Shown here: positions 31,034 to 37,137 of the stretch, one piece after another
Layout of the letters: each line of letters starts with the position of its first letter
Position numbering within the stretch: the first letter of the stretch is position 1
Position numbers and translations under genes: made by a program
DNA from: T1Sed10-7 sp040904745
GTDB lineage: Bacteria; Actinomycetota; Nitriliruptoria; Nitriliruptorales; Nitriliruptoraceae
Assembly: GCA_040904745.1 (NCBI GenBank)
Contig: JBBDSW010000089.1
Span: forward strand, 1 to 37,137
DNA length: 37,137 bases
Reading direction: 5' to 3'
The notes under the pieces: model-generated
What the model saw: only the letters and a program-made list of their open reading frames with translations
The model's database searches: none
Told to the model about the DNA's origin: nothing

Positions 31034-31711
31034 TCAGACCGCGGCCGGACCCGGGCCACGTGTCAGGTCGACGGTTTCGCCGGTGGCCACGAAGATCGCC
31101 TGCTCGGCGATGTCGACCCCGTGATCGGCGAACCGCTCGAGCGCGCGGGTCAGCTGGATCATCCGGGTCGCCCAGCGCAGCAGCTCGTCGTCGGTACTGG
31201 CGAGCCGGACCAGGCGCTGGAAGATGCCGGTGTTGAGACGGTCGACCCCGTCGTCGAGCACGGAGACCGCGCGGGCCTTGTCGGGATCGACCTCGACGAA
31301 GGCCTCCAGGGCCTGTTGGCCCACCGCGCGGGCGAGATCGCCCATCTCGAGCAGTTGTTCGAGGAGGTCCTGGTCGGGTGCGTCGTCCGCAGCCCAGGTC
31401 GTGATCCGGGCGACCCCAGCGGCGTAGTCGGCCATCCGCTCGGCGTGGAGGCTGACGTGGATCAGCGAGGTCAACAGGCGCAGGTCGTGACCGACCGGCC
31501 CGTGCAGCGCGACGACGGCCAGCACGCCGTTCTGCACCTGCTCGTAGGCGCGATCGACGGCGTCGTCCGCCTCGATCACCCGCTCGGCCGCGTCGACGTC
31601 GCGCTCGCGCAGCGCGGCGAGCGCCTGTCCGAGCATCTGGTCGGCACGCTCGCCCATCGCGACGACGCTGCCGCGCAACTGTTCGATCTGTCGTTCGAGT
31701 TCATCGCGCAC
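31034..31711 (-). CDS. phoU: phosphate signalling protein PhoU (paralogue B)
   Basis: 225 residues, a canonical PhoU: MRDELERQIEQLRGSVVAMG, the first metal-cluster-type helix VIEADDAVDRAYEQVQ, HVSLHAERMADYAAGVARI, second repeat VSVLDDGVDRLNTGIFQRLV and ALERFADHGVDIAEQAIFVA. Both (E/D)xxxD repeats are intact. It works as a negative regulator of the SenX3/RegX3-type pair and perhaps in persistence (PhoY in mycobacteria). The GTG start has GGAGG 6 nt upstream. It diverges from the response regulator across 48 nt with overlapping promoters, and its sequence is clearly different from paralogue A. Confidence 0.9.
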   Translation of the reverse strand: MRDELERQIEQLRGSVVAMGERADQMLGQALAALRERDVDAAERVIEADDAVDRAYEQVQNGVLAVVALHGPVGHDLRLLTSLIHVSLHAERMADYAAGVARITTWAADDAPDQDLLEQLLEMGDLARAVGQQALEAFVEVDPDKARAVSVLDDGVDRLNTGIFQRLVRLASTDDELLRWATRMIQLTRALERFADHGVDIAEQAIFVATGETVDLTRGPGPAAV

Positions 31712-31728
31712 GGAGCACCTCCGAGCGC

Positions 31729-31738
31729 ACTCTAACCT
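31729..31738. promoter_or_regulatory. overlapping divergent -10 boxes, phoU and regX3-like gene
   Basis: Minus-strand TAGAGT (31729-31734) shares bases with plus-strand TAACCT (31733-31738). Polymerase cannot hold both at once, so phoU and its response regulator may be expressed in alternation. No PHO box is seen in this 48-nt space. Confidence 0.45.
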
Positions 31739-31759
31739 GCCACACGAGGTCTGAACGCG

Positions 31760-32446
31760 ATGCCGAAGCTGTTACTGGTCGAGGACGAGAAGTCGATCGC
31801 CGAGGGCCTGGCGATCACCCTGGAGGCCGAGGGGTTCCAGGTCCACTGGGTCAAGGACGGTTCGGAGGCGATCCCGGCGTGGGAGCGGATCCGGCCCGAC
31901 CTGGTGGTCCTCGACCTGATGCTTCCCGGGATGAGCGGGACGGAGATCTGCCGGACGCTCAGGACCCGCTCCGACGTACCCATCATCATGCTGACCGCCC
32001 GCGAGGCGGAGGTTGACCGCGTCGTCGGGCTCGAACTGGGCGCGGACGACTACGTGACCAAGCCGTTCTCGACGCGCGAGCTGGTGGCACGCATCAAGGC
32101 CATCCTGCGGCGTGCGCCGGTCGTCGAACACCTCGACGTCGAGGCCCCGGTGGAGTCCCGCGGGGTACGGGTCGATCGCGTCCGGCACGAGGTACAGGTC
32201 GACGGCGACGAGGTCGAGCTTCCCCCCAAGGAGTTCGAACTGCTCGCCTACCTGGTGGAACACGCCGGTCGGGTCCTGACCCGGGGGCAGCTCATCGACG
32301 AGATCTGGGGGGACGACTACGTGGGTGACACCAAGACCCTCGACGTCCACATCCGGAGGCTCAGGACCCGCATCGAGGCCGACCCGCACGCCCCGGAGCG
32401 CATCCGCACGGTCCGTGGTGTCGGCTACCGCTTCGCGGACCGGTGA
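31760..32446 (+). CDS. regX3: OmpR/PhoB-family response regulator, RegX3-like
   Basis: 228 residues. The receiver domain (1-118) has the acidic pair E8/D9, phospho-acceptor D52 in VVLDLMLPGMSG, Thr in IIMLTARE and K101 in DDYVTKPFSTRE. The C-terminal winged helix (about 132-226) has ELPPKEFELLAYLVEHAGRV, DTKTLDVHIRRLRTRIEADP and IRTVRGVGYRFA. It resembles mycobacterial RegX3 and PhoB-type phosphate regulators, and the phoU neighbours support phosphate control. Gene order (regulator, then kinase) is that of phoB-phoR; in M. tuberculosis senX3 comes first. GAGG precedes the ATG. It is coupled to the kinase by a GTGA overlap. Confidence 0.9.
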   Translation: MPKLLLVEDEKSIAEGLAITLEAEGFQVHWVKDGSEAIPAWERIRPDLVVLDLMLPGMSGTEICRTLRTRSDVPIIMLTAREAEVDRVVGLELGADDYVTKPFSTRELVARIKAILRRAPVVEHLDVEAPVESRGVRVDRVRHEVQVDGDEVELPPKEFELLAYLVEHAGRVLTRGQLIDEIWGDDYVGDTKTLDVHIRRLRTRIEADPHAPERIRTVRGVGYRFADR

Positions 32447-33747
32447 ACGTGCAGCTGGTCGTCGGGATGGTCGTCGTCGCGGCGACGGCGCTGGTCACCG
32501 CACTCACCCTCCCTGCCGTGACCGCGGTCGTCGTGACCGTCGTCGTCACGAGCGCGGTGACCGTCGCGCTGCTGGTCATCGATCACCGACGTCTCTCCGG
32601 GCTGGCCGTTCGGGTGGGTGGCTGGGTCGGTGCCGGCGAGCACGAGGCGGTGGAGCTCTCCGGCTCCGAGGCGTGGCGCCAGTTTGGTACCGCGCTCAAC
32701 GTCCTCGGTGCCGCCTATCACCGACGGGGCGCGAGGCTCGACCGTGAGCGGCCCTGGCGTCGGGAGCTGGTGGACGCGCTGGTCGGAGCCGCCCTGTTGT
32801 TCGACCGTGACTCGCGGATGCTCGCCGCCAACGAGGAAGCGCGTGCGCTGCTCGGCATCCCCGCCGGAGCAGAGGATCTGACCGTGCTCCAGGCGGTCGG
32901 CAGCCCCGCTATCGCTCAGGCGGTCCGTGAGGCTCGCGACACCGGTTCCCCGGTGGGGGTCGACGTCGAACACGCCTCGCGTGACCTTCGGGCCGTCGCG
33001 TCCCTGGTCGGGAACGAGACCCTGTTGCTGATCGCCGACCGCACGCACGAGCGGCGCGTCGAGGACCTTCGCCGCAACTTCGTGGTCAACGCCTCCCATG
33101 AGCTCAAGACGCCGGTCACGAGCATCCAGACGCTCGCCGAGGCCCTGGCGGTGACCGTCCGGGACGACCCGGAGCGCACCGTCACGCTCGTCGCCCGGCT
33201 CGGCGTCGAGGCGGAGCGGATGGCACGGCTCCTCCACGACCTGCTCGACCTCCGTCGCCTCGAGGAGCGCGGCACGCTGGATCGTCGACCGGTGGATCTC
33301 GTTCGCCTCGCGCAGCTGGCGATCGCGGACGTGGTTCCGCGGGCCGATGACCGCGAGGTGACCGTCGGGCTGTCATCCCCCGACGAGGCGATCGTCGCGG
33401 GGGTGCCTGGCGATCTCGAGGTGATCGTCAAGAACCTCGTCGAGAACGCCCTGCAGTACAACCGTCCCGGCGGCACGATCGATGTGACCATCGAGCCACG
33501 CGACGGCTCCCAGGTCGTGACGGTCGCTGACACCGGCATCGGGATCCCGCAACCCGAGCAGAGCCGGATCTTCGAGCGCTTCTACCGGGTCGACACCGCG
33601 CGCTCCCGCGAGACGGGCGGCACCGGGCTCGGGCTGTCGATCGTCCGGCACGCCGTCGAGCGGCACGGGGGCACCATCTCGGTGGCGAGCCTCCTCGGCG
33701 AAGGCACGACCTTCACCGTCGTCCTCCCGGTCGAGACGCCGAGGTAG
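32443..33747 (+). CDS. senX3: sensor histidine kinase, SenX3/PhoR-like
   Basis: 434 residues. Two closely spaced N-terminal helices (VVGMVVVAATALVTALTLPA and VVVTVVVTSAVTVALLV) leave almost no periplasmic loop, as in PhoR and SenX3, which sense through PhoU/Pst rather than a ligand. A PAS-like domain (about 105-200) is followed by HisKA with H219 in NASHELKTPVTS and the HATPase: NLVENALQYN (N box), VADTGIGIPQPE (G1) and TGGTGLGLSIVRHAVERHGG (G2). It is translationally coupled to the response regulator (GTGA). The TAG stop is also the start of a TAGCGT promoter-like hexamer for nth. Confidence 0.92.
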   Translation: MNVQLVVGMVVVAATALVTALTLPAVTAVVVTVVVTSAVTVALLVIDHRRLSGLAVRVGGWVGAGEHEAVELSGSEAWRQFGTALNVLGAAYHRRGARLDRERPWRRELVDALVGAALLFDRDSRMLAANEEARALLGIPAGAEDLTVLQAVGSPAIAQAVREARDTGSPVGVDVEHASRDLRAVASLVGNETLLLIADRTHERRVEDLRRNFVVNASHELKTPVTSIQTLAEALAVTVRDDPERTVTLVARLGVEAERMARLLHDLLDLRRLEERGTLDRRPVDLVRLAQLAIADVVPRADDREVTVGLSSPDEAIVAGVPGDLEVIVKNLVENALQYNRPGGTIDVTIEPRDGSQVVTVADTGIGIPQPEQSRIFERFYRVDTARSRETGGTGLGLSIVRHAVERHGGTISVASLLGEGTTFTVVLPVETPR

Positions 33748-33750
33748 CGT
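33745..33750 (+). promoter_or_regulatory. candidate -10 box for endonuclease III
   Basis: TAGCGT, formed by the kinase stop codon and the next three bases, 42 nt before the GTG of nth. Confidence 0.35.
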
Positions 33751-33792
33751 CCCGGCCGGTGTTGATGTCGGTCGGAGCTCGAGGAGCGTGCG

Positions 33793-34527
33793 GTGCCCGA
33801 GGAACGTGTCATGGCCGACGACGAGCGGGTCATCGAGCCAGAGCCACGCATCCCTCCGGACCTCACGCGTGACCGCGGGAAGACCCTGCGCGCACCGGTG
33901 ATCGTGGACCTGCTCGCCGCTGAGCTCGACGGGGCAACGATCGCGCTGCACTTCACCTCCCGCTGGGAGCTGCTGGTCGCCACCGTGCTCTCCGCGCAGG
34001 CCACCGACGTGAAGGTCAACCAGGTCACCCCGGCGCTGTTCGCCGAGCTCGACGGTCCGGAAGCGATCGCCGCCGCGCCCCTGGAGCGGATCGAGGAGCT
34101 GATCGGCTCGCTCGGGCTCTACCGCCAGAAGGCCAAGAACCTCAAGGCGACCGCCGCGCTGCTGCTCGAACGTCATGGCGGCGAGGTGCCCGACACGATG
34201 GAGGAGCTGATCGCCCTCCCGGGGGTGGCACGCAAGACCGCCAACGTCGTGCTGTCCAACGGCTTCGGACGCAACGAAGGGGTGGTGGTGGACACCCACG
34301 TGACGCGGTTGGCACGTCGTCTGCGCTTCACCCGCGAGGAGGATCCGGGGCGGATCGAGCGCGATCTCATGCGTCTGTTCCCGCGCGAGCGCTGGCTGGA
34401 GGTCGCCGATCTGTTGATCCATCACGGCCGGCGCACCTGCCTGGCGCGTTCGCCGCGCTGCGAGGCGTGCGTGATCGAGCCGCTGTGCCCGTCCTCGCAG
34501 GAGGCTGGCCTGACCGACAAGCGCTGA
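33793..34527 (+). CDS. nth: endonuclease III (DNA glycosylase/AP lyase)
   Basis: Base-excision repair enzyme for oxidised pyrimidines. The 244-residue protein has the helix-hairpin-helix LPGVARKTANVVLSNGFG with the catalytic Lys, VVVDTHVTRLARRL with the catalytic Asp, and a C-terminal [4Fe-4S] loop with C-x6-C-x2-C-x5-C spacing (CLARSPRCEACVIEPLC). SAQATDVKVNQVTPALF is the usual early block. The first 30 residues are charged and longer than in E. coli Nth (211 residues), as in many actinobacteria. GAGGAGCG precedes the GTG at 33793; an ATG at 33811 (MADDERVIEP), with GAGGAA upstream, is an alternative. Confidence 0.93.
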   Translation: MPEERVMADDERVIEPEPRIPPDLTRDRGKTLRAPVIVDLLAAELDGATIALHFTSRWELLVATVLSAQATDVKVNQVTPALFAELDGPEAIAAAPLERIEELIGSLGLYRQKAKNLKATAALLLERHGGEVPDTMEELIALPGVARKTANVVLSNGFGRNEGVVVDTHVTRLARRLRFTREEDPGRIERDLMRLFPRERWLEVADLLIHHGRRTCLARSPRCEACVIEPLCPSSQEAGLTDKR

Positions 34528-34669
34528 GTGGTCGCCTTCGGCGCCGACGAACCCGCCTGCAGTGCCGACGGCCGGCGCGGCGCGTCATGGCGCCATCGTG
34601 TCCGGCTGTCCGACCCCGATGACCACCGTCCCCTGACCGTCCGAGGGACGGATCCGACAAGGAGCTCCC

Positions 34670-34753
34670 ATGATCTGGCTACACCTCCAACTGGCCGCCT
34701 TCGCGGCGCATATCGCTGGCTCGTACCAACGGCTACGCGATGAGGAGGAGTGA
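34670..34753 (+). CDS. candidate 27-residue small protein
   Basis: AAGGAG lies 6 nt before the ATG, a better ribosome site than many large genes here have. The product starts MIWLHLQLAAFAAHIAGSYQ and ends with RLRDEEE: one amphipathic or short membrane helix and a charged tail. It sits in otherwise non-coding DNA. It could be chance or the start of a broken gene; I recognise no family. Confidence 0.3.
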   Translation: MIWLHLQLAAFAAHIAGSYQRLRDEEE

Positions 34754-34869
34754 CCCGCCTGCGCGGGTTGGCTGCGCTCATCGCGACCATCGTCAGCCAC
34801 CACACCCATCCTCTCACCTTGACGTTCGGCCCTTCCCAGCCCGCACCTGGTGTGCGTTTGGATCGAGAC

Positions 34870-35183
34870 CCCCGCTGGTACTACGGCCTCTGCTGACTCC
34901 TCCCGAGTGAACGCCGATGTTCCCACCGCCGTCGTCGGCCACCGGCCTACTCACCAGTCGCCAACACCCCAAGAGGCCTCCCCGGATAAGAACGACTGCC
35001 TTCCTTCGAGCCCTGCCGCATCTACACGCCGCACCCATAGGCGATGACGGGCTCACCATCGCGTGCTGGCTCACCCAGATCGACGTGCCTCCTATGCGAT
35101 TCCTGTTCGTCAGGTCCGAAGTTCCGCCTCGGGCTTCCTCCCCACGACACCTCCCTCACGATGCCGCAGTTGCCTCCGGCTGT
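34870..35183 (-). mobile_element. group II intron 5' part (domain I region) remnant
   Basis: Read on the minus strand, this stretch carries, in the right order, RNA blocks I recognise from bacterial group II introns just before the maturase gene: a block like AGCCGGAGGCAACTGCGGCA (about 35164-35183), CTGACGAACAGGAATCGCAT followed by AGGAGGC (about 35088-35115), TTCTTATCCGGGGAGGCCTC (34973-34992), and GTCAGCAGAGGCCGTAGTACC-like sequence at 34877-34897, normally followed by the reverse-transcriptase frame. Here no reverse-transcriptase coding sequence follows, and no domain V/VI is seen, so it is a decayed fragment. The 217 nt from 35184 to 35400 and the stretches around it hold nothing else I can identify. 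Confidence 0.6.
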
Positions 35184-35400
35184 TGGGCGCCGCGACGGGC
35201 TCTGGCGTGCACGCTGAACCTGGAGGGCGACGACGATACACCTCGGTCACTCCCGGCTCGGCAGACGGGTGGTGGGGCCGGACTGCTCACCGCATCCGGG
35301 GAGATCAGCCGGCGCACGCGGGTGATGGCGACGGCAGGTGCGGTCGGGGTGGTAGGCCCGGCCGTTCCCAGAGGTGTTGCGCAGTCCGACAGGGGTGCAT

Positions 35401-35869
35401 TCAGGGGTCCGCTGGCCTATCGCCCTCGTGGCGAAGCTGAGCGAGTAGCTGCCGGCAACGCGAACGGACGACAAACGGCGGGCCCTCCCTGGTTCTGGTG
35501 GTGGGTCACGAGCTCGGTGACACGCTCGAGGAGGACCGAGTGGTCGCGGGCGATGTCGGTGCGGGCTTGCAGCGTGTGACCCGGACGATCTGGCTGTCGT
35601 CGAGGTAGTCCTCGAGCTGGTCCGCCACCTGCTCCGCCTGGGATGGGCCGAGCTCGAGACCGGCCACGAGCGGAGCCAGGTGCCAGCGCACCTCCTGCTG
35701 CTCGACCGAGGCGATCATGGCCAGCAGCACGTCAGCATGGCGGTCGAGCGCGGCGGAACACACGCGGGTGGCTTCTCGAGAGCGTCTGTAGCCCGCATCG
35801 CGACGCCGGGTTCGGTGTGGCTGATGAGGTGGCAGGTGGTTCGACCTCGTACGCGGTGAGTTCGGCCAC
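35401..35869 (-). pseudogene. frameshifted HEAT-repeat protein
   Basis: Reading on the minus strand from a GTG at 35869, pieces of one HEAT-like protein appear in successive frames: VAELTAYEVEPPATS, then GVAMRATDALEK, then ADVLLAMIASVEQQEVRWHL and APLVAGLELGPSQAEQVADQ, then HTLQARTDIARDHSVLLERV and TELVTHHQNQGGPA, then VRSRCRQLLAQLRHEGDR to a TGA at 35401. That needs about four frameshifts in 469 nt. The order and spacing fit a small protein of about 150 residues built of helical repeats (EVRWHLA is typical). It lies 51 nt after the HTH gene on the same strand, so the two probably formed an operon. Sequencing error cannot explain so many shifts in one gene. Confidence 0.65.
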
Positions 35870-35920
35870 GGTGCTGGTCCCTCACCCGATGTCACCACCG
35901 ATCGCCTGACTGGCCACGAT

Positions 35921-36127
35921 TCAGCCGTTCACGTCGGCGACACGGACCTCGCCTGAGGCGGTGATGTCCCCGCCCTTGATCAGCCGATAGATGGTCATGG
36001 TGCTCACCCGCAGTACCTCGGCGACCTCAGCCACGGTGAGCAGCCCACCCCCGAGCTTGCGGTCCTCGTCCTGTTCGTGATCGTGAAAGCCGGACCGACA
36101 TAGCGATTCGACGGCCTGAGTCGACAT
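35921..36127 (-). CDS. small helix-turn-helix (excisionase/MerR-type) protein, possibly truncated
   Basis: 68 residues. The core LLTVAEVAEVLRVSTMTIYR (about 29-48) with LIKGGDITA is an excisionase-type HTH, as in AlpA/BldC-like small DNA-binding proteins. Family members usually continue with a wing-like RVGRSFRV segment and a C-terminal helix; here the protein ends SGEVRVADVNG, so the C-terminus may be lost or altered. No Shine-Dalgarno sequence is evident before the ATG. It precedes the HEAT pseudogene, so it may be the surviving half of a dead two-gene unit. Target unknown. Confidence 0.6.
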   Translation of the reverse strand: MSTQAVESLCRSGFHDHEQDEDRKLGGGLLTVAEVAEVLRVSTMTIYRLIKGGDITASGEVRVADVNG

Positions 36128-36249
36128 CGGGAAACGTTCGTCCGGCGGGGGTGGAACTCAACAAGCTCGACACCTCCAAGTGCGGTCGGCAGCAAGGCAG
36201 TCATGAACATGAACAGGTACACGGCGCGAAGAGAGCACCGTGGGCACGT

Positions 36250-36313
36250 GTGACGTCACGCAGATGTGTAGCTGCCGATCGGCACGGCCTCGGGGAAACC
36301 ATGCCGATCGGCC
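36250..36313. other. cluster of short palindromes downstream of the SDR gene
   Basis: Perfect palindromes GTGACGTCAC (36250-36259) and TGCCGATCGGCA (36273-36284), and a near copy TGCCGATCGGCC (36302-36313), lie within 64 nt. The two GCCGATCGGC centres are 29 nt apart. They could be regulator sites or decay products; the remaining intergenic sequence (36128-36359) shows no gene. Confidence 0.3.
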
Positions 36314-36359
36314 GGGTCAGCTTCGATCCCATGGGGCAAGATCGAGCGTCCGGGAGGGG

Positions 36360-37130
36360 TCAACGGGCCGTGTAGCCCCCATCGATCACCAACTCGCTAC
36401 CTGTGACGAACTTCGACTCATCAGAGGCGAGATACAGCACGCCGTAGGCGATGTCATCGGGCTCGCCCGGGTGGCCGATCGGGTGTGCTTCGTTGAGCAT
36501 CGCCCGACCCTCTTCGAGGTCGCCGACGGACTCTTGTAGAAAGTCCTCCACCATCGGGGTCCAGACGAATCCCGGGTGAACCGAGTTGACCCGGATCCCC
36601 TCGGCGGCGTAGAGCAACGCATCCGTCTTCGACATCAAACGGACAGCGCCCTTCGCAGCATGGTAGGGAGGTACATCGGGTCCGCCAACGAGCCCGTAGA
36701 TCGAGGAGAGGTTGACGATGCTGCCCCTTCCGGCCTCCCTCATGTGAGGGATGACATGCTTCGTGCAGAGGAAGACGCCATTGAGATTGACCGAGATGAC
36801 CTGGTTCCAGTCCTCGAGATCGATCTCATCCGTCGGCTTGTTCACGCCTCTGATACCGGCGTTGTTCACCAGGACATCGATGGGTCCAAAGGCATCCGAC
36901 ACTTCGGCGAAGACCCGCCGGATCCCTTCCTCATCGGTCGTGTTCAGTTCCCAAGCTTGCGCTTGTCCGCCTGCCTCGACGGCTTCGTTGGCGACCTTGT
37001 CAGCTTCCTCCGTCTGTATGTCAGTGACGGCGACACGCGCGCCCTCTCTGGCGAGCAACAGCGCCATGGCCCGCCCCAGGCCACTGGCACCACCGGTGAC
37101 GACTGCGACCTTCCCATCTACACGACCCAT
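36360..37130 (-). CDS. short-chain dehydrogenase/reductase (SDR)
   Basis: 256-residue classical SDR. The cofactor motif is VAVVTGGASGLGRAMA (TGxxxGxG), Asp in VAVTDIQ after beta 2 suggests NAD(H) preference, then VLVNNAGIRG, active-site Ser in IVNLSSIYGLVGG, YHAAKGAV (Tyr and Lys of YxxxK), HPGFVWTPM and the C-terminal GSELVIDGGYTA. Similar enzymes act on steroids, cyclohexanol-type alcohols or 3-oxoacyl compounds; substrate is not determined. Codon third positions and overall GC are visibly lower than in the rest of the window, and it borders decayed mobile DNA, so recent acquisition is likely. The ATG at 37130 lies 7 nt from the window edge. Confidence 0.88.
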   Translation of the reverse strand: MGRVDGKVAVVTGGASGLGRAMALLLAREGARVAVTDIQTEEADKVANEAVEAGGQAQAWELNTTDEEGIRRVFAEVSDAFGPIDVLVNNAGIRGVNKPTDEIDLEDWNQVISVNLNGVFLCTKHVIPHMREAGRGSIVNLSSIYGLVGGPDVPPYHAAKGAVRLMSKTDALLYAAEGIRVNSVHPGFVWTPMVEDFLQESVGDLEEGRAMLNEAHPIGHPGEPDDIAYGVLYLASDESKFVTGSELVIDGGYTAR

Positions 37131-37137
37131 ACCTAGC

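Noticed and set aside
34814..35074. Minus-strand open frames in the intron remnant considered as a protein
   Set aside because: The nucleotide blocks match group II intron RNA better than any protein family, and translations are featureless.

Overview
The window is high-GC DNA that reads as an actinobacterium (Actinomycetota). Starts are often GTG or TTG, stop-start overlaps are frequent (ATGA, GTGA, TGATG), and the gene types fit: a RegX3/SenX3-like two-component pair, a PhoH2 (PIN+PhoH) protein, a short-chain Z-prenyl diphosphate synthase resembling mycobacterial Rv1086, GlpX and class II fumarase. Thiolase, greA, Z-prenyl synthase, phoH2, glpX and fumC also lie close together in Mycobacterium tuberculosis (about Rv1074c to Rv1099c), so part of the window is an old actinobacterial neighbourhood with other genes around or inside it. 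The [NiFe] hydrogenase and the abundance of minisatellites suggest a deep-branching lineage rather than a mycobacterium or streptomycete; this placement is inference.

Layout. 1-5.1 kb: fumC (cut by the window edge) diverges from threonine dehydratase, followed by two tandem secreted coiled-coil/M23 peptidase paralogues. 5.3-8.5 kb: a remnant of an ECF sigma factor, tryptophanase with a YdcZ-type membrane protein, and an O-methyltransferase. 8.5-11.4 kb: a translationally coupled trio of NYN-domain protein, arginine deiminase and a lone ABC ATPase with an N-terminal pentapeptide repeat; I know of no described system with this make-up. 11.5-17.2 kb: hoxE-F-U-Y-H plus a maturation protease, an NAD-coupled group 3d [NiFe] hydrogenase. 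17.5-25 kb: thiolase, a small protein, greA, Z-prenyl synthase, phoH2 with a long leader ending in a terminator, a DASS transporter and a SirB1-like protein. 25-30 kb: proton-translocating transhydrogenase (pntAA-AB-B), glpX and an alpha/beta hydrolase. 30-34.5 kb: a phosphate-control block with a PHO box, two convergent PhoU proteins, response regulator and kinase, then endonuclease III. 34.5-37.1 kb: a decayed segment with a probable group II intron domain I remnant, a frameshifted HEAT-repeat pseudogene, a small HTH protein, and an SDR of visibly lower GC.

Functional links. The hydrogenase exchanges electrons between H2 and NAD(H); the transhydrogenase 8 kb away can turn NADH into NADPH. 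The two PhoU proteins, RegX3/SenX3-like pair and PHO box form a self-contained phosphate-response unit. Most operon heads carry a -10-like hexamer of the form TA(G/C)(G/C)(G/C)T, and two genes appear to be leaderless. Short tandem repeats of 15-17 nt (one of 8 nt) occur at five places, and all three 100-N assembly gaps lie in or beside such repeats. A 37-nt imperfect palindrome occurs twice, 13.5 kb apart. No tRNA, rRNA, CRISPR array or intact mobile element was seen.
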